The translations under genes and the position numbers were made by a program. Of a DNA stretch of 64,000 bases, positions 46,701-55,760 are shown piece after piece. The stretch's first letter is position 1; each line of letters starts with the position of its first letter. The notes beneath the pieces are model-generated. The model was not told the origin of the DNA. It ran no database searches and saw only the letters and a program-made list of their open reading frames with translations. The stretch is from Pegoplata infirma (Eukaryota; Arthropoda; Insecta; Diptera; Anthomyiidae), in contig CAWUER010000527.1 in the NCBI GenBank assembly GCA_963921195.1, positions 124,001 to 188,000 on the forward strand, given 5' to 3'.

Positions 46701-47104
46701 GTTGCCAACTTACCACCAATAACGCTCTTATTGGCCCCGCTGTCCATTAACGCCAAATGAACGTTATTGTCAACCTTCAAATTAATGTATGGTCTATTAT
46801 CCATGTCCTTGTTCACGATTGACGAAATGGTACATACGCGATACGATCGTAGCTTGCTGTAGTATTCGCGAATCCGTTTCGATGCTCTACTGACCCTCCC
46901 AGAGTTACCGAAAATCCGTGCCCGTGCTTCCTGATATTCCCTTAAGCGCACATGATAAGGCCTCTGTAGAGGATGTATCGCAATTTCCGTTTTATCAAGT
47001 TCATCGTCTGTAAAGTCTTTTGTAACCGTCTTTGTTTTGTCTTGATCTTCCGTGTTGGATGCCCGTACTAGTGGCGACGGACATCCCTCTGTCCGTTTCC
47101 CTGA
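43784..47104 (-). CDS. pol: Pol polyprotein: protease, reverse transcriptase, RNase H, integrase
   Basis: Makes the enzymes for reverse transcription and integration of the element. The frame is open from just after an in-frame TAA at 47105-47107. It has no obvious AUG start and is expected to be entered by -1 frameshifting from gag. The first GTG of the frame is at 46951; numbering residues from there (1055 aa), protease has DSGA at 70-73. Reverse transcriptase has D302 in KIDLKDAFWQI and the YLDD box at 365-368. RNase H has D513, E554/E556, D581 and D624. The integrase zinc finger has H715, H722, C752 and C755. The DDE core is D785, D845 and E880 (59 and 34 residues between), followed by a GPY/F-like C-terminal part. 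About 51 more codons lie upstream in the frame. Length is normal for Ty3/Gypsy. No stop or missing catalytic residue is seen, so this pol appears intact. The plus-strand frames opposite it are shadows. Confidence 0.95.
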   Translation of the reverse strand, partial: SGKRTEGCPSPLVRASNTEDQDKTKTVTKDFTDDELDKTEIAIHPLQRPYHVRLREYQEARARIFGNSGRVSRASKRIREYYSKLRSYRVCTISSIVNKDMDNRPYINLKVDNNVHLALMDSGANKSVIGGKLATQVQDKGKFRRCVGNVQTADGQRQTVLGTVKLDIEFRGQTKSIDFLVVPSIQQDIICGFDFWKIFGVIISVPNIGEIDCAATDPDKLELTFEQRQRLDSIIAAFPNSEVEGLGCTSLIEHAIDTGDAKPIKQRYYPISPAVEKQLCGEIERMISLGVIEEAPSSPWSSPTVVVVKPGKVRMCVDSRKLNSVTIKDAYPIPNIDGLLSRLPPVYCISKIDLKDAFWQIKLEESSRPKTAFTVPNRPLYQFTRMPFGLCNAPQTLCRLMDMVIPYHLKTHVFVYLDDLLIVSQTFDEHLTHLMEVALQLRKAGLTINVGKSSFALNKVKYLGYVVGNGTLQVDEEKVKAIEDIPPPNSIKQLRRFLGMTGWYRRFIESYSTLTFPLTELLTKKKTFVWSEQAQMAFEELKRRLITAPLLIHPDYEKPFILQCDASIYGVGAVLAQLDEDGVERPIAYMSQKLNKAQQNYTITELECLAVVLAVKKFRSYIELQEFKVVTDHASLKWLMSQRDLSGRLARWSLKLQGFQFTIEHRSGRENVVPDTLSRVHEGEEFVESLEIENLPLIELDSEAFDSVEYSKLCEEFEKSGLPDFKIVDKFIYKRTDFSLGNVDESNSWKLLIPTELREKVIYSAHDVPNCAHGGIAKTLERVRRYFYWPRFAADVKEYVLNCELCKTSKPPTSIIKPPLGQMVRTERPFQILYIDIIGPLPRTKTGHVGILIILDHFSKFTFIKPLKKLVTKPIIDYLRTDIFSCYGVPETVVSDNGSQFRSKDFENFLSKYGINHVLTAVYSPQANASERVNRSINEALRSYVRTDQREWDLYVGSINCSLRNSVHQSTGRTPYQVVFGQTMITNGKDYKLLEKLNLLSETDCKIERQDEFSIIRDSIRDHLQKAYDKNARTYNLRTRAKNYTVGQLVIRRNFTQSSKVEGFNSKLAPVGVRAKVLRKVGNVYYELQDIDKNGIRIYHAKDIWT
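47057..47101 (-). promoter_or_regulatory. Programmed -1 frameshift signal between gag and pol
   Basis: On the minus strand the heptamer GGGAAAC (47101-47095) sits in the gag frame as G GGA AAC, the X XXY YYZ form. An 8-base spacer follows (47094-47087). Then comes a hairpin with a 10-bp stem, arms 47086-47077 and 47066-47057 (GGATGTCCGT with ACGGGCATCC, one G-U pair), and a 10-base loop. The gag stop TAG (47070-47068) is in the loop. Pol lies in the -1 frame and overlaps gag by 37 bases. GGGAAAC is a known retroviral slippery site. Use here is inferred from sequence. Confidence 0.82.
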
Positions 47105-48090
47105 TTACGATTGCAACAAGTCGGACAAGTGGGCAAATATGTATCCTTGGCCCCACAGCCATAGCAAAACACCTTCCTCTGTTCCAAGCAGTTATAATAC
47201 GTATGACCCTGCTTGTCACAGTTCCAACATTTCACCATTTGCTGAACCCCACATATTCTCGCCTCGTCATCTAGTACGTTCTCCCTTTCATCGTCATCTT
47301 CAGTCAGTGCCGCTATACGACCTTTTGTCATTCGCTTTGACTCAAAGCTCGTATCTTTCACGAATTTTTCATGCCTTCGAACGGCACCTCTAAGCTCCGC
47401 TATAGATGTAATTTTCAGGTGCAGTAATTCATGTCTTATTTCAGTTCTTAGGTTGCGAATTATGGTTTCACATAATTTCCGATCCGACTCTGGGTTTTTT
47501 AATTTATCGGTCATTGCAAAAATTACGTCCAGGTATTCGTCAAAGCTTTCGTTGCTCCTTTGTTTGCGTCTACGAATGTCTTCTAACACATCATCATCAC
47601 CATAACCTGGTTTATATTCAGTTTCCAGCGCGTTTGATAATGAAAACCAATCGACGTCGTTATGTTTTCGGTGATACCTCCAGTACCACTCCAGAGCTTT
47701 ACCTTCGAAAAGGCAGTAAGCATGATCGCAAAGTAAGTCAAAGTTTCCTTTTAAATTCCTGGTGGTCAAGATATTTACACGTTTTATAAACTCATCGACT
47801 GAAATCGAATTGTCGTGGCCAGTAAATTTAATCTTCCAATTCCGAATGATATTAAGTACTTTCTCAGCATGGAAAGACTCACGACTAGAGGAAGAATTTG
47901 ATCGTGGAGATGTAGGATTATCCTCTCGGTTTGGTAAAGATGGGTTATCGTCATTAGCAAGTAAGTTTCGATTAGTTGGTAAGTTTGTATTGGCAGGTAA
48001 ATTTGTATTGTCAGGTAAATTTGTATTAGCAGGTAAGGTTGTGTGAGTTGATGCATTTGAGTCATTTCTAAGGTTCATGGTCTGAAACAT
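47068..48090 (-). CDS. gag: Gag, main (3') part, 340 codons
   Basis: Structural protein that packages the element RNA. Residues 16-46 are a short tandem repeat of NTNLPA-like units (18-bp DNA repeats at about 47957-48045). Residues 77-245 look like the retrotransposon gag domain (ALEWYWRY, DVDWFSL, FDEYLDVI, IIRNLRTEIRHELL). A zinc knuckle CX2CX4HX4C occupies 288-301. A second, CX2CX4TX4C at 309-322, has Thr in place of the metal-binding His. The apparent Met at 48090 is not the true start: it falls in the LINE target duplication, and the frame is in register with the N-terminal piece at 49020-49324. The undisturbed protein would be about 440 residues. The 3' end overlaps pol and carries the frameshift site. 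Confidence 0.9.
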   Translation of the reverse strand: MFQTMNLRNDSNASTHTTLPANTNLPDNTNLPANTNLPTNRNLLANDDNPSLPNREDNPTSPRSNSSSSRESFHAEKVLNIIRNWKIKFTGHDNSISVDEFIKRVNILTTRNLKGNFDLLCDHAYCLFEGKALEWYWRYHRKHNDVDWFSLSNALETEYKPGYGDDDVLEDIRRRKQRSNESFDEYLDVIFAMTDKLKNPESDRKLCETIIRNLRTEIRHELLHLKITSIAELRGAVRRHEKFVKDTSFESKRMTKGRIAALTEDDDERENVLDDEARICGVQQMVKCWNCDKQGHTYYNCLEQRKVFCYGCGAKDTYLPTCPTCCNRNQGNGQRDVRRH

Positions 48091-48099
48091 CGACCTTAG

Positions 48100-49019
48100 G
48101 TTAGGTTAGGTTAGGTTAGGTTGTAAGTGGCTGCTGACATTTTACGTCAACACACGTAGACTCTGAGGTCCATTGTGATACCACGGGATCGTAATAGGTT
48201 TCCCTACTAGTCCCTGTCGTTAAACCAGTTTGAGCTTCTTATGAAACTCCTTAGATGTTGAATTTTGACATCCGACAAATCAGAAAGATCGTACAGCTCC
48301 CTAGATCCCAGTGAAGCAAGTCGCTGACCAGAAAGTGCCGGGCAATGGCAAATAAAGTGTTCGATAGTTTCCAACTCCTCTTCATCCATGCAACTTCGGC
48401 AAAAGTCGTTCGACGGCACATTTAACCGCTCTGCGTGCTTCCCTATAAGACAGTGTCCGGTAATTATAGAAACCACCGTCGAAATCTCTCCCCTTGGAAG
48501 CGATATCAGCTCACTTGTGCGCCCCTGATTAAGAGAAGGCCAAATCAGTCGTGTTGTCTCACACGTCCATCCATTTGCCCATCTTTGATTAGTCTCCGTC
48601 GCAGAACAAAGCCGTAGGTTTTGCTTGCAAGTTTCTAGAGGCATACCAACACATTCCAATTCTGTTGGAACCTGTAAGGTAGTTCCTAGTCTTGCAAGCT
48701 CATCGGCTTTGCAATTCCCTGGAATGTCTCTGTGCCCTGGGACCCATATGAGTCGTATGTTAAACTGCTTGGCCATCTCATTTAAAGACGTGCGGCAGTT
48801 AAGGGCAGATCTTGTTTTCAGAAACATTGAATCCAGGGACTTGACCGCGGCTTGACTGTCAGTATAGATGTTGACTGCGGTTGTAGACAAGACATTACAG
48901 CTCAACCAGTCAGCCACTTCCTTTATTGCCAGCATCTCTGCCTGGTAAACACTGCAATGATCTGGCAATCTACGAGCCAGGCTCAATCCAAGCTCTTCCG
49001 AATAGACCCCAAAGCCCAC
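48100..49019 (-). mobile_element. 5'-truncated non-LTR retrotransposon (LINE) inserted in gag
   Basis: 920 bp flanked by a 14-bp direct repeat AACATCGACCTTAG (48086-48099 and 49020-49033), the duplicated gag target. It contains only the end of ORF2, about 85 bases of 3' untranslated sequence, and a 3' tail of about five AACCT units (TTAGG on the plus strand, 48100-48122) instead of poly-A. Truncation at the 5' end and variable-length duplication are typical of LINE insertion. The presence of an RNase H domain fits the I, LOA or R1 groups rather than jockey proper. Because the LTRs look identical, this insertion must be recent, or older than the last replication of the LTR element. Confidence 0.9.
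48207..49019 (-). pseudogene. LINE ORF2 C-terminal fragment: RNase H domain and zinc knuckle
   Basis: A 270-codon frame beginning at the truncation junction; the GTG there is not a real start. It has RNase H residues E28 (YQAEMLAIKE), D54 (IYTDSQAAVKSL), H96 (WVPGHRDIPGN) and D106 (KADELARLG). The first catalytic Asp lies in the missing upstream part. A CX2CX10HX4C knuckle follows (C207, C210, H221, C226), typical of ORF2 ends in I/R1/LOA-like elements. Endonuclease and reverse transcriptase are absent, so it is inactive. The frame itself has no internal stop, which indicates a young copy. Confidence 0.88.
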
Positions 49020-49324
49020 AACATCGACCTTAGTTCCGAGGAAATTAAATTCGATATTTCTACTCGGAATGAATCAAACGATTCAGATATTATCTGTCTA
49101 GTTCTAGAATCGTTGTTACGATCCCTTTCTGGACGATTACTCGATTGAACATTGTCGTTCTGAGTACGCGGTCTACCTTTTGATCGGGTACCCTGTGAAA
49201 CTGGTCCACTCCAAGCACCTTGTGCTTCCCGGTCCTCATTATCCGTCCCTAAATTAACAGTAAAACTGACATTAGCAGGTTGGTCTAAATTTAATAAATT
49301 TTCTTGGCTTCTTGTCAAAACCAT
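49020..49324 (-). pseudogene. gag: Gag, N-terminal piece cut off by the LINE
   Basis: Starts at an ATG at 49324-49322 with MVLTRSQENLLNLDQ, a start typical of Gypsy-group gag proteins. An upstream in-frame codon at 49378 also begins a frame, but the LTRSQ context favours 49324. About 100 residues are rich in Arg, Asn, Asp and Ser, with no knuckle. After ISSELRS the reading passes into LINE sequence and stops at 48983. The gag frame resumes in the same register beyond the LINE at 48090. Confidence 0.85.
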
Positions 49325-50007
49325 TTTGAAAAAAGAATAATTACAAAAACACGAAACGTAAAGATATATATTTTCCACTACTCCATATAAGTTAACTCAG
49401 CAAGGTATCTAAAAACCTAAATTCCAACATCAACAAAAAAAATAATAAATAAAAGAGGTTGTTAAGAGATTTGGATGAGTACCCCAAAAACCATAAAATA
49501 GTTTAAAACACAAATCTCCAAACCAAATTCCCAAAACGATAGATATTTAAAGAATTAATTTGATTCTTTTATGAGAGTAAGTAACCGATTAGTTTGCCTC
49601 AGAAACTAACATCTCAATCATAATCTAAACCAAACAGTCAAATTTTGCAAAAAGAAAAAAAAAGAAACCCGAAATAAAAAAAAAAAAATTGTGCAATTTA
49701 TCGTGAGTAACATCTCAAAATTCGCTCATGATGAAAATTCTCCAACGAATAATATTACACGCCAAAGGCGAAATATTTGATCTTTCATTACACTTGGTGT
49801 AGCTATCAAAATGACAATCTTAAGTCCAGACGAGTTCATGAAAGCCAATAGAAATGGTAAAAAAAAAAAATATTACAAGAGAATCGAAAGTAATTAAAAT
49901 CACTGATGAAAAGAAAAATATGAAACCTCAACATAGATGGAAAATGAGAAAAAAAATTAAAACGTTTATTACTGCAGGTATCAGCCTTAGCCGAAACAAA
50001 TGTTGAG
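49325..50007 (-). other. Leader between primer site and gag
   Basis: About 680 bases of AT-rich sequence, expected to hold packaging and translation-control elements. I see no conserved structure. Poly-A runs at 49646-49690 and 49859-49870 (plus strand) and several short upstream ATGs are present. Confidence 0.6.
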
Positions 50008-50025
50008 GCCCCACGTTGGGCGCCA
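50008..50025 (-). promoter_or_regulatory. Primer binding site for tRNA-Lys(CUU)
   Basis: In element sense TGGCGCCCAACGTGGGGC, complementary over 18 bases to the 3' end of insect tRNA-Lys(CUU) including CCA. It starts 9 bases inside the LTR border. It primes minus-strand DNA synthesis, and it fixes both the strand and the LTR edge. Confidence 0.93.
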
Positions 50026-50034
50026 TTTATTTTA

Positions 50035-52183
50035 TGTAACGACTCCTTTACCGAAGTCCCATCTAATAGGAAACCATGCTACCTCTGTGACCGGCCGTGC
50101 TCATGGAAAATGGGGGGAAGATCTTGTTAACCTAGTAGATAGGGAGTCAGCTACGATAAACATAAAAATTATTAGGTAGCTTCAAAAAACCCCGAAGACC
50201 AATTACCTTCATAGATATAGAAGAAAAATAATAAGATAGGAGTAGAAGGGAAAGGAAACTGATGTGGAATTTAAGTGGGAAGAGAAACTAGATGTTGATA
50301 TCCTCTTCATGGTCTATACCCTCCCAACCAATTGCTATCTGTTATCAAAATTTCAAGATAGCCCGATAGTTCTCTAAGCTGAGTTACTTACATGTTTCGT
50401 GGAATGTTGAAACTCAATTTAAAATTTCATTTTAAAACATTAAACTATTTATTTAACAAAAGAAAAGAACGCCTTACACAAACTAATTATATTTATACAC
50501 ATATTTGTAAACTAAAATCGCGGATAGAAACAAGTAGTTGACATATATAGTAAACAACAAAAAAACTAATTCTTTAAAATAAAATTATGTTATCGATTTT
50601 TCCCCGATAATATTTGGTTTAAGATAAAAAAAAATATTAACACTAAATCTAACTCTTAAATGTGAAATGTAAAAATTGAATTTGAGGGTAGAGAAACCAA
50701 AAAGGTAATATAAAATTAATAGTTAGTGAAATGAAAGTATATTTTGATAACTTTACATTGTTATCGAAATTTTATTATTATCGATTTTTTTAAGAGCATT
50801 TAGTATTTAAAATTTTGAAAAATATTTATTAAATTTAAAACGTATCAAAAATCTTTAAAATTTTGTTAAGTGTATAAAAAAAAATTATTTAAAAATGTTG
50901 ACTCACCCTTTTACAGTCCAACGACGACTCCAGGCCTGATGTCGAAGATGAAAACGTAGATAATGGCGATACTCTGGTATACGTGTAAATGAACTGTGTG
51001 TGTGTAAAATTCTGGTTATATGTTCAGAAGGATATGAATTTTAACACTTCAAATTTTAAAAATATTGGAATAACATTTATCGTTAAGCGTAAAAATGATA
51101 ACCCGAATTAAACCGAAACAAAAAAAAATTCCTTCAATATTATTTGATTACCAAATTAATTCGTAAAAATTTCGATAACAGAACTTGATTAGTAAAATTT
51201 AATTAAAACCAAAAAAATTATAAAAAAAAACTATTCGATAACAAAAAAAAAAAAATTTATGACTAGAGAAAAATTAACCGATTAAAAAAATTAATAACAA
51301 TTAATCGATAACAAAACTGACTATTAGAATTTAATTGATAACCCAAAACGAATAAAAATATTAAAAAACCCGTAAGTTAATAAAAAAAAAATTGGTTATT
51401 CTGATATCCTTATCGCCGTTATCGATATCAGATTCGTCGATAATAGGTTAAAATTTATATCTATCAAATGTTTTAACTATGAATCGTCAACCAAAAAAAA
51501 AATGGCCGTACACGTATTGGTAATTATCGATGCTAATTTCTAAAATTTCGATGGTAATTCTCAGCTACGATGATTGTAATTATCGATATTGCCTGTCGGA
51601 TGATGATGGTAGTTATCGATACTAATCCACGGATGCTGGTGCTGTGACTATAGATTATAAATTATCTGATGCTGAAGCAGTAATTTTCGATATTACGTAT
51701 TCGATGATGATTATGTGAGTCACAATAGCAAGTTCGGGAAATATTCCACGGTCCCAGATCTGATTTGCCGCAAGTTTGAATCGGTTGTACGATGAAATCT
51801 TCGGAAGACTTAATCAATTCCCCGAACCGATGCTCCCAGGTAACGGTGATATTAAAGGAGATCAATATTTATCCTTTCTCCAACGAACGGAATGTCTTTG
51901 GAACACTAAATAGCCCTTTTAATGTATCGCACGGTGCAAATAACGTTGCAGAAAGTATTTATATTTGCAATTCCTTTTGGTCAAAACTTATTAAACTTAT
52001 TTTAATTCCGGTTGACAAATTCCCGTATGCACAATTTGAAATCAAATATCCGAATGAAAATTTTTGAAAATTTTTCCAAATGTTTTGTTTGAATTAAATA
52101 AAATTTGAATTTTCGGTTTGACAATTGTATCAATACAGTGGAGCCAAATAAATATGAAACAAAAAAGTGAGGTCGACCTCACA
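50035..52183 (-). repeat. Upstream (5') LTR of the element
   Basis: In element sense it starts TGTGAGGTCGACCTCAC and ends GGAGTCGTTACA. It should supply promoter, start site and polyadenylation functions. The first 560-760 bases of the sense strand contain a cluster of TATCGATA words (51420-51427, 51581-51588 and 51614-51621). Plus-strand AT-rich tracts and short frames of 67 and 91 codons recur identically in the other LTR and show no protein similarity I recognise. Confidence 0.92.
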
Positions 52184-52258
52184 CCGGCCGATATTTCGAT
52201 GCTTTACAAACGGAATGACAAAGTGAGTATACCCCCATACTGTGGTTGGAGGGTATAA
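52184..52258 (+). mobile_element. Family-B copy, right part
   Basis: Resumes after the LTR element with the second CCGG and CCGATATTTCGATGCTTTACAA-like words, and ends with GGTTGGAGGGTATAAAA. It completes the copy started at 41105. Confidence 0.8.
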
Positions 52259-52259
52259 A

Positions 52260-52790
52260 AAAACTTTGTCAAATTACTAGGAAAAGTCTCGTAATCCCAT
52301 TTTACCAATATTTGACAGTTTTCCTTGTTTTTTAACAAACAAATTTGCATCGAAATTTAGCTTTTTTTTTGTAATTTTACAATTTTTTTTTGTAAATATA
52401 CAAATTTCCAAGATAATTTTACAAAAAAAAATTTTGTAAATTCACGAGAATTCCCTGTAATTTCAATTGCGCCAAAAAACTGTAAATTTACAATTTTATT
52501 GGTAAAAAGTTTGTAAAATTACAAAATTATTGGTAAAAGGCTTGTAAAATTACTAGGAATTCTCGTAAAATAGGAGGTTGCAAAAAATCTTCTAAAATTA
52601 CGAAACCTCTTTGAAAAGTTTATCGTGTCGAAAAATTTGTAAATTTACAATTTTATAAGTAAAATTACAAAATTATTGGTAAAAAATCTTGTAAAATTAC
52701 CAGGAATTTTTGTCATATCTGAGGTTGCAAGCAAAAAAAGTTACATGTTTTTCTTGTAATTTTACAAGTTATTTTTTTTGAGTGTATTTA
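52260..52790. repeat. Family-E repeat (TTGTAAATTTACAA)
   Basis: Inverse of 6490-6995 (AAGTCTCGTAATCCCATTTTACC matches 6935-6965 inverted). It is again directly next to the GGAGGGTATAAAA end of family B. Confidence 0.65.
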
Positions 52791-52834
52791 TATTTGAGGA
52801 CATAGTGATTTTTTTTTTAGAAAACTGACAATGG

Positions 52835-53093
52835 AAGTCTCCCTGGTGTCCCCCGCCGATCTTTATGGAATTGGTTTTATTTTGTAGAGCAGGAAAAATA
52901 AAGGGACACGTATTTTTTTATAGCGGCCAAATTCACATTTAGGGAGTGCAAATGAGGGGAGAAGAGAAAGCCATTTTTCAGTTTTTTTCGTTTATCTCCT
53001 ATACTATGCAAAGAAACCTAGTCATGTTACATACCAAATGAAAGGTGTTTAGAAAACCTATTTACGTGTGTGAAGAACGTGTCAAAACATGCA
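52835..53093. repeat. 260-bp repeat, first copy
   Basis: Starts AAGTCTCCCTGG and recurs in direct orientation at 56545-56798 with about 10-15% difference by eye. Shared words include CCGCCGATCTTTATGGAATT, AAATAAAGGGACACG and AGAAACCTAGTCATGTTACA. The start of the first copy is joined to family E, and that of the second is not. Nature unknown. Confidence 0.75.
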
Positions 53094-54240
53094 TAACTTT
53101 TCGTCATATTGAGTAAAATGCCAAAATTTTGGGACATTTTTGTTAATAAGTCAAAAAATATTAACTTCTATGGCCTGTTGTTAGCACCACGAGATAGGTA
53201 TTTTTAATACCTTTAAGCTGATACCACATATGCCTATATTAATTTTGTTTAAATAGGCGTAAGTCGTAAAAAACTGAAAAAGATCAATTTCCCCCATACA
53301 AAAATGGATTTGGGCCGCTAAAAAAAAATACTTGTCGAATTAATTTTCGTTCTTAACAACATATCCAAATTTCATAAAGATCGCAGGGTGACACCAATGA
53401 GACTTGCCTTGTGAGTGAAATCCATAAAATATAAAAATATGTAAAAGCGTATTTTTCTAACTTGTTTTGGTGATTTGTTCGGACTTTTTATACGAATTTT
53501 AAAATCAAAAGTAAATTATTAATTCTTTATTTTCTAAAATCCGCTCTGTTTATATTATATTGTGTTTTTACTATTGCATTACAATTTAAGGTTGGAGTGA
53601 GAAAAGTTAATGTAAGTGAAAACCATAAAAAGTATATTTTTTCTATCAAGTTACTACAATCACGTAAATTAAATAAAATTTCAGTGGTGTACGCATAAAC
53701 AAAAATGGCTGAAAAATTCCCATTTATTAATGTGTGCAAAAGTGAGCCATTTTTTTTCGATATAAAATATTCTAATTTTTATACTGGTATTGCAAAAGGT
53801 ATCATATTACATGTGGTTTGACAAATTTGAGTTTTTTCACTGTCATTTTCAAGTCCATATTCTGATACTTTATCATTCCTAGACTTTCCTTTTTTCCGGC
53901 TATTTACTTTTTTGGTTTGAAAATTTTCCACCTCGACAAACATTTTTAATGTTTTTATATTTCTGTGGTAAAAATTCTATAAAAATTTTAAGTAAACATT
54001 CTTGAAAACAATTTCGCTGATTGTTTACTTTAACAAACCCAAAAACAAAAGTTATAGTATGTATATCCGTATGTGTACTGGCACGTGTTTTTTTAACCAT
54101 AAAAATAATAATTTTGCTAACAAATTACGCAGTGTTCAGCCAACATAATATATATGCGAATTATATGAAATTTCAATATGAATATGATTGCATAAATACT
54201 TTATCTAGCTATTTTTTGCAATCATCCCTATTAGAAAATA
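53094..54240. other. Unassigned sequence
   Basis: AT-rich, without recognised repeat arms or genes. Short frames (53527-53739, 53900-54100) lack domain-like features. Confidence 0.3.
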
Positions 54241-54485
54241 CGCACACAGAGAAAAATCCTTGTTTGAAACACACCAAATCACCCATAATCGAGGGGCAAC
54301 CAAGTATGCTACAATGCTATGATCATCAACAATAATAAAATGACAATTTTTCATCATACTATGATCAGCGAAGATCATAATATGATCGCTACAATTGTAT
54401 TTTGAGAAAAAGTTATCAATCATACTATGAAAAAGTTATCATAACCCTTCCATTTTGGTTGCCGCAATCTTGTTCTCTGCGTGCG
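54241..54485. mobile_element. 245-bp MITE with CGCAYRCAGAGAA ends
   Basis: Ends CGCACACAGAGAAAAA and TTCTCTGCGTGCG are inverse with one mismatch over about 13 bases. ATGATC and TATGATAA words repeat in both directions inside. The tips match those of 58880-59968, of which this is a shorter relative. No target duplication is clear. Confidence 0.6.
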
Positions 54486-55425
54486 TTTGTCGATTTAACA
54501 CTTAACCTATGAGACTTTTTAAAAATCTCCTATGTAAATTTTCCTGGCTCAGCTGTTTTTGAGTAAAAAAATCTGGAGAGAGATTGACTCAAAGGCTGTA
54601 GGATTTTTTCTGTATCGGGATGAATAGTAAAGGGACTTTTCGAATATCGTTCAGTATTTTACACATACTTGTTTTCTTTGTCGAGGATTTTGTTTGTTTA
54701 ACTGTCTGCATTTAAGAATATTCCCTTTCGTTTAAATATAATCAAATAACATACAATACAATCATAGTAAAAATTTTCCCTTTGTAGACCTCTTATAAAT
54801 TCTATGCATATGTATGCGTTTAAGAAATTTATGATTTTATTATGATAGTTAAACAAAAAAGGGGGGAAAATTATAAAACTGTTTTTTTTTACTAAACAGA
54901 CGTTTTTTGGAATAAATATTTTGATAAATACAAAATATGAATAAACAACGCGGATTATAAGAAATCAAAAATTTTTCAAAAATTTATAAGGGTTAGAAAT
55001 GATTTTAAAAGAAATTATTTCTATACTTACATACTATAATTTTCGTAAACTTCCTTCTTATTTTAAACTTGTTATTGCTTGAAGAGAAAAAAAACACAAA
55101 TAACCATAAATCAAATGAAATTAACAGTGGGACAAAATAGGAGGTTAAACCTCCTAAGCAAATATATATTAAACTATATAAACAAAAATCAAAGGTTGTT
55201 CGTAGACCGATTGGTTTTTTTTAAATATTCATTGTCAAACTTAGCGTCGACACTGAATAAAATTTTTGGTTTCTAATATTTAAATTTAGGTACCTCAATC
55301 ACGTAAGAATATAAAATTTGATGTGTTTTTTTGTCTTTTATTACGTTTTCCGCGACACAATTTGATTCTGGTTCGATCCATATACTTTTACGTTAAAAAA
55401 AATTAACAATCCCACTTTACTAACA
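54486..55425. other. Unassigned sequence
   Basis: No repeat, RNA or coding feature recognised. Confidence 0.3.
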
Positions 55426-55760
55426 TTTTAAAATGTTCGCTATAGTTCAACTTATGTTTTTACAAAAAAAATTTACTACGCCCACTTTTTTTGTTAAAAC
55501 TCAAATTGGAGAACGGCAGGACCAATTTGGCTATTTGTTTTTAAATGTTCGTCGGCTTGACCGATTTGGGATTTTTTTTTAATGTTTGCCATAGTTCAAC
55601 TTAGGTTTTTATAGGAAAAAATTGACCGCACCACTTCGACGCCCACTTTTCTCGATATATCAAAAATTGAAGAGCGCCTGGAGAGATGTGGCTGATTTTT
55701 TTTAAATATTCGTCATAGTCCAACTGAAGTTTTTACGGAAAGGAAAATTGTCCACGACTG
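55426..55760. repeat. Diverged tandem repeat of about 150 bp
   Basis: Three degenerate units share AATRTTCGYCATAGTTCAACTTAGG-type words, CGCCCACTTTT and GGACCAATTTGGCT (about 55430, 55580 and 55705). It resembles the motif style of the family-A interior, but no ends are visible. Confidence 0.5.

Larger units (their letters stand above)
41523..52183 (-). mobile_element. Ty3/Gypsy-type LTR retrotransposon, 10,661 bp
   Basis: A full-length element read on the minus strand: LTR (50035-52183), primer site, leader, gag, pol, LTR (41523-43671). Both LTRs are 2149 bp, begin TGT and end ACA, and look the same wherever compared. CCGG is duplicated on both sides (41519-41522 and 52184-52187). The pol order protease, reverse transcriptase, RNase H, integrase places it in Ty3/Gypsy (Metaviridae). 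There is no env-like frame. Element size, unusually long LTRs, tRNA-Lys primer and 4-bp duplication recall the Osvaldo/Ulysses group of Drosophila, from memory. LTR identity points to a recent insertion. Gag is broken by a LINE fragment, so this copy should not move by itself, although pol is open throughout. Confidence 0.95.

Noticed and set aside
44880..48065. Several 60-113-codon frames opposite or overlapping pol and gag
   Set aside because: They have no recognisable motifs and lie over well-supported coding sequence in the minus-strand frames.
48100..48122. Interstitial telomere (TTAGG)n
   Set aside because: The repeats are bounded by a LINE 3' region and its target duplication, so they are the LINE tail.
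50008..50025. Possible tRNA-Lys gene end
   Set aside because: Only 18 bases match and they sit 9 bases from the LTR edge. It is a primer binding site.
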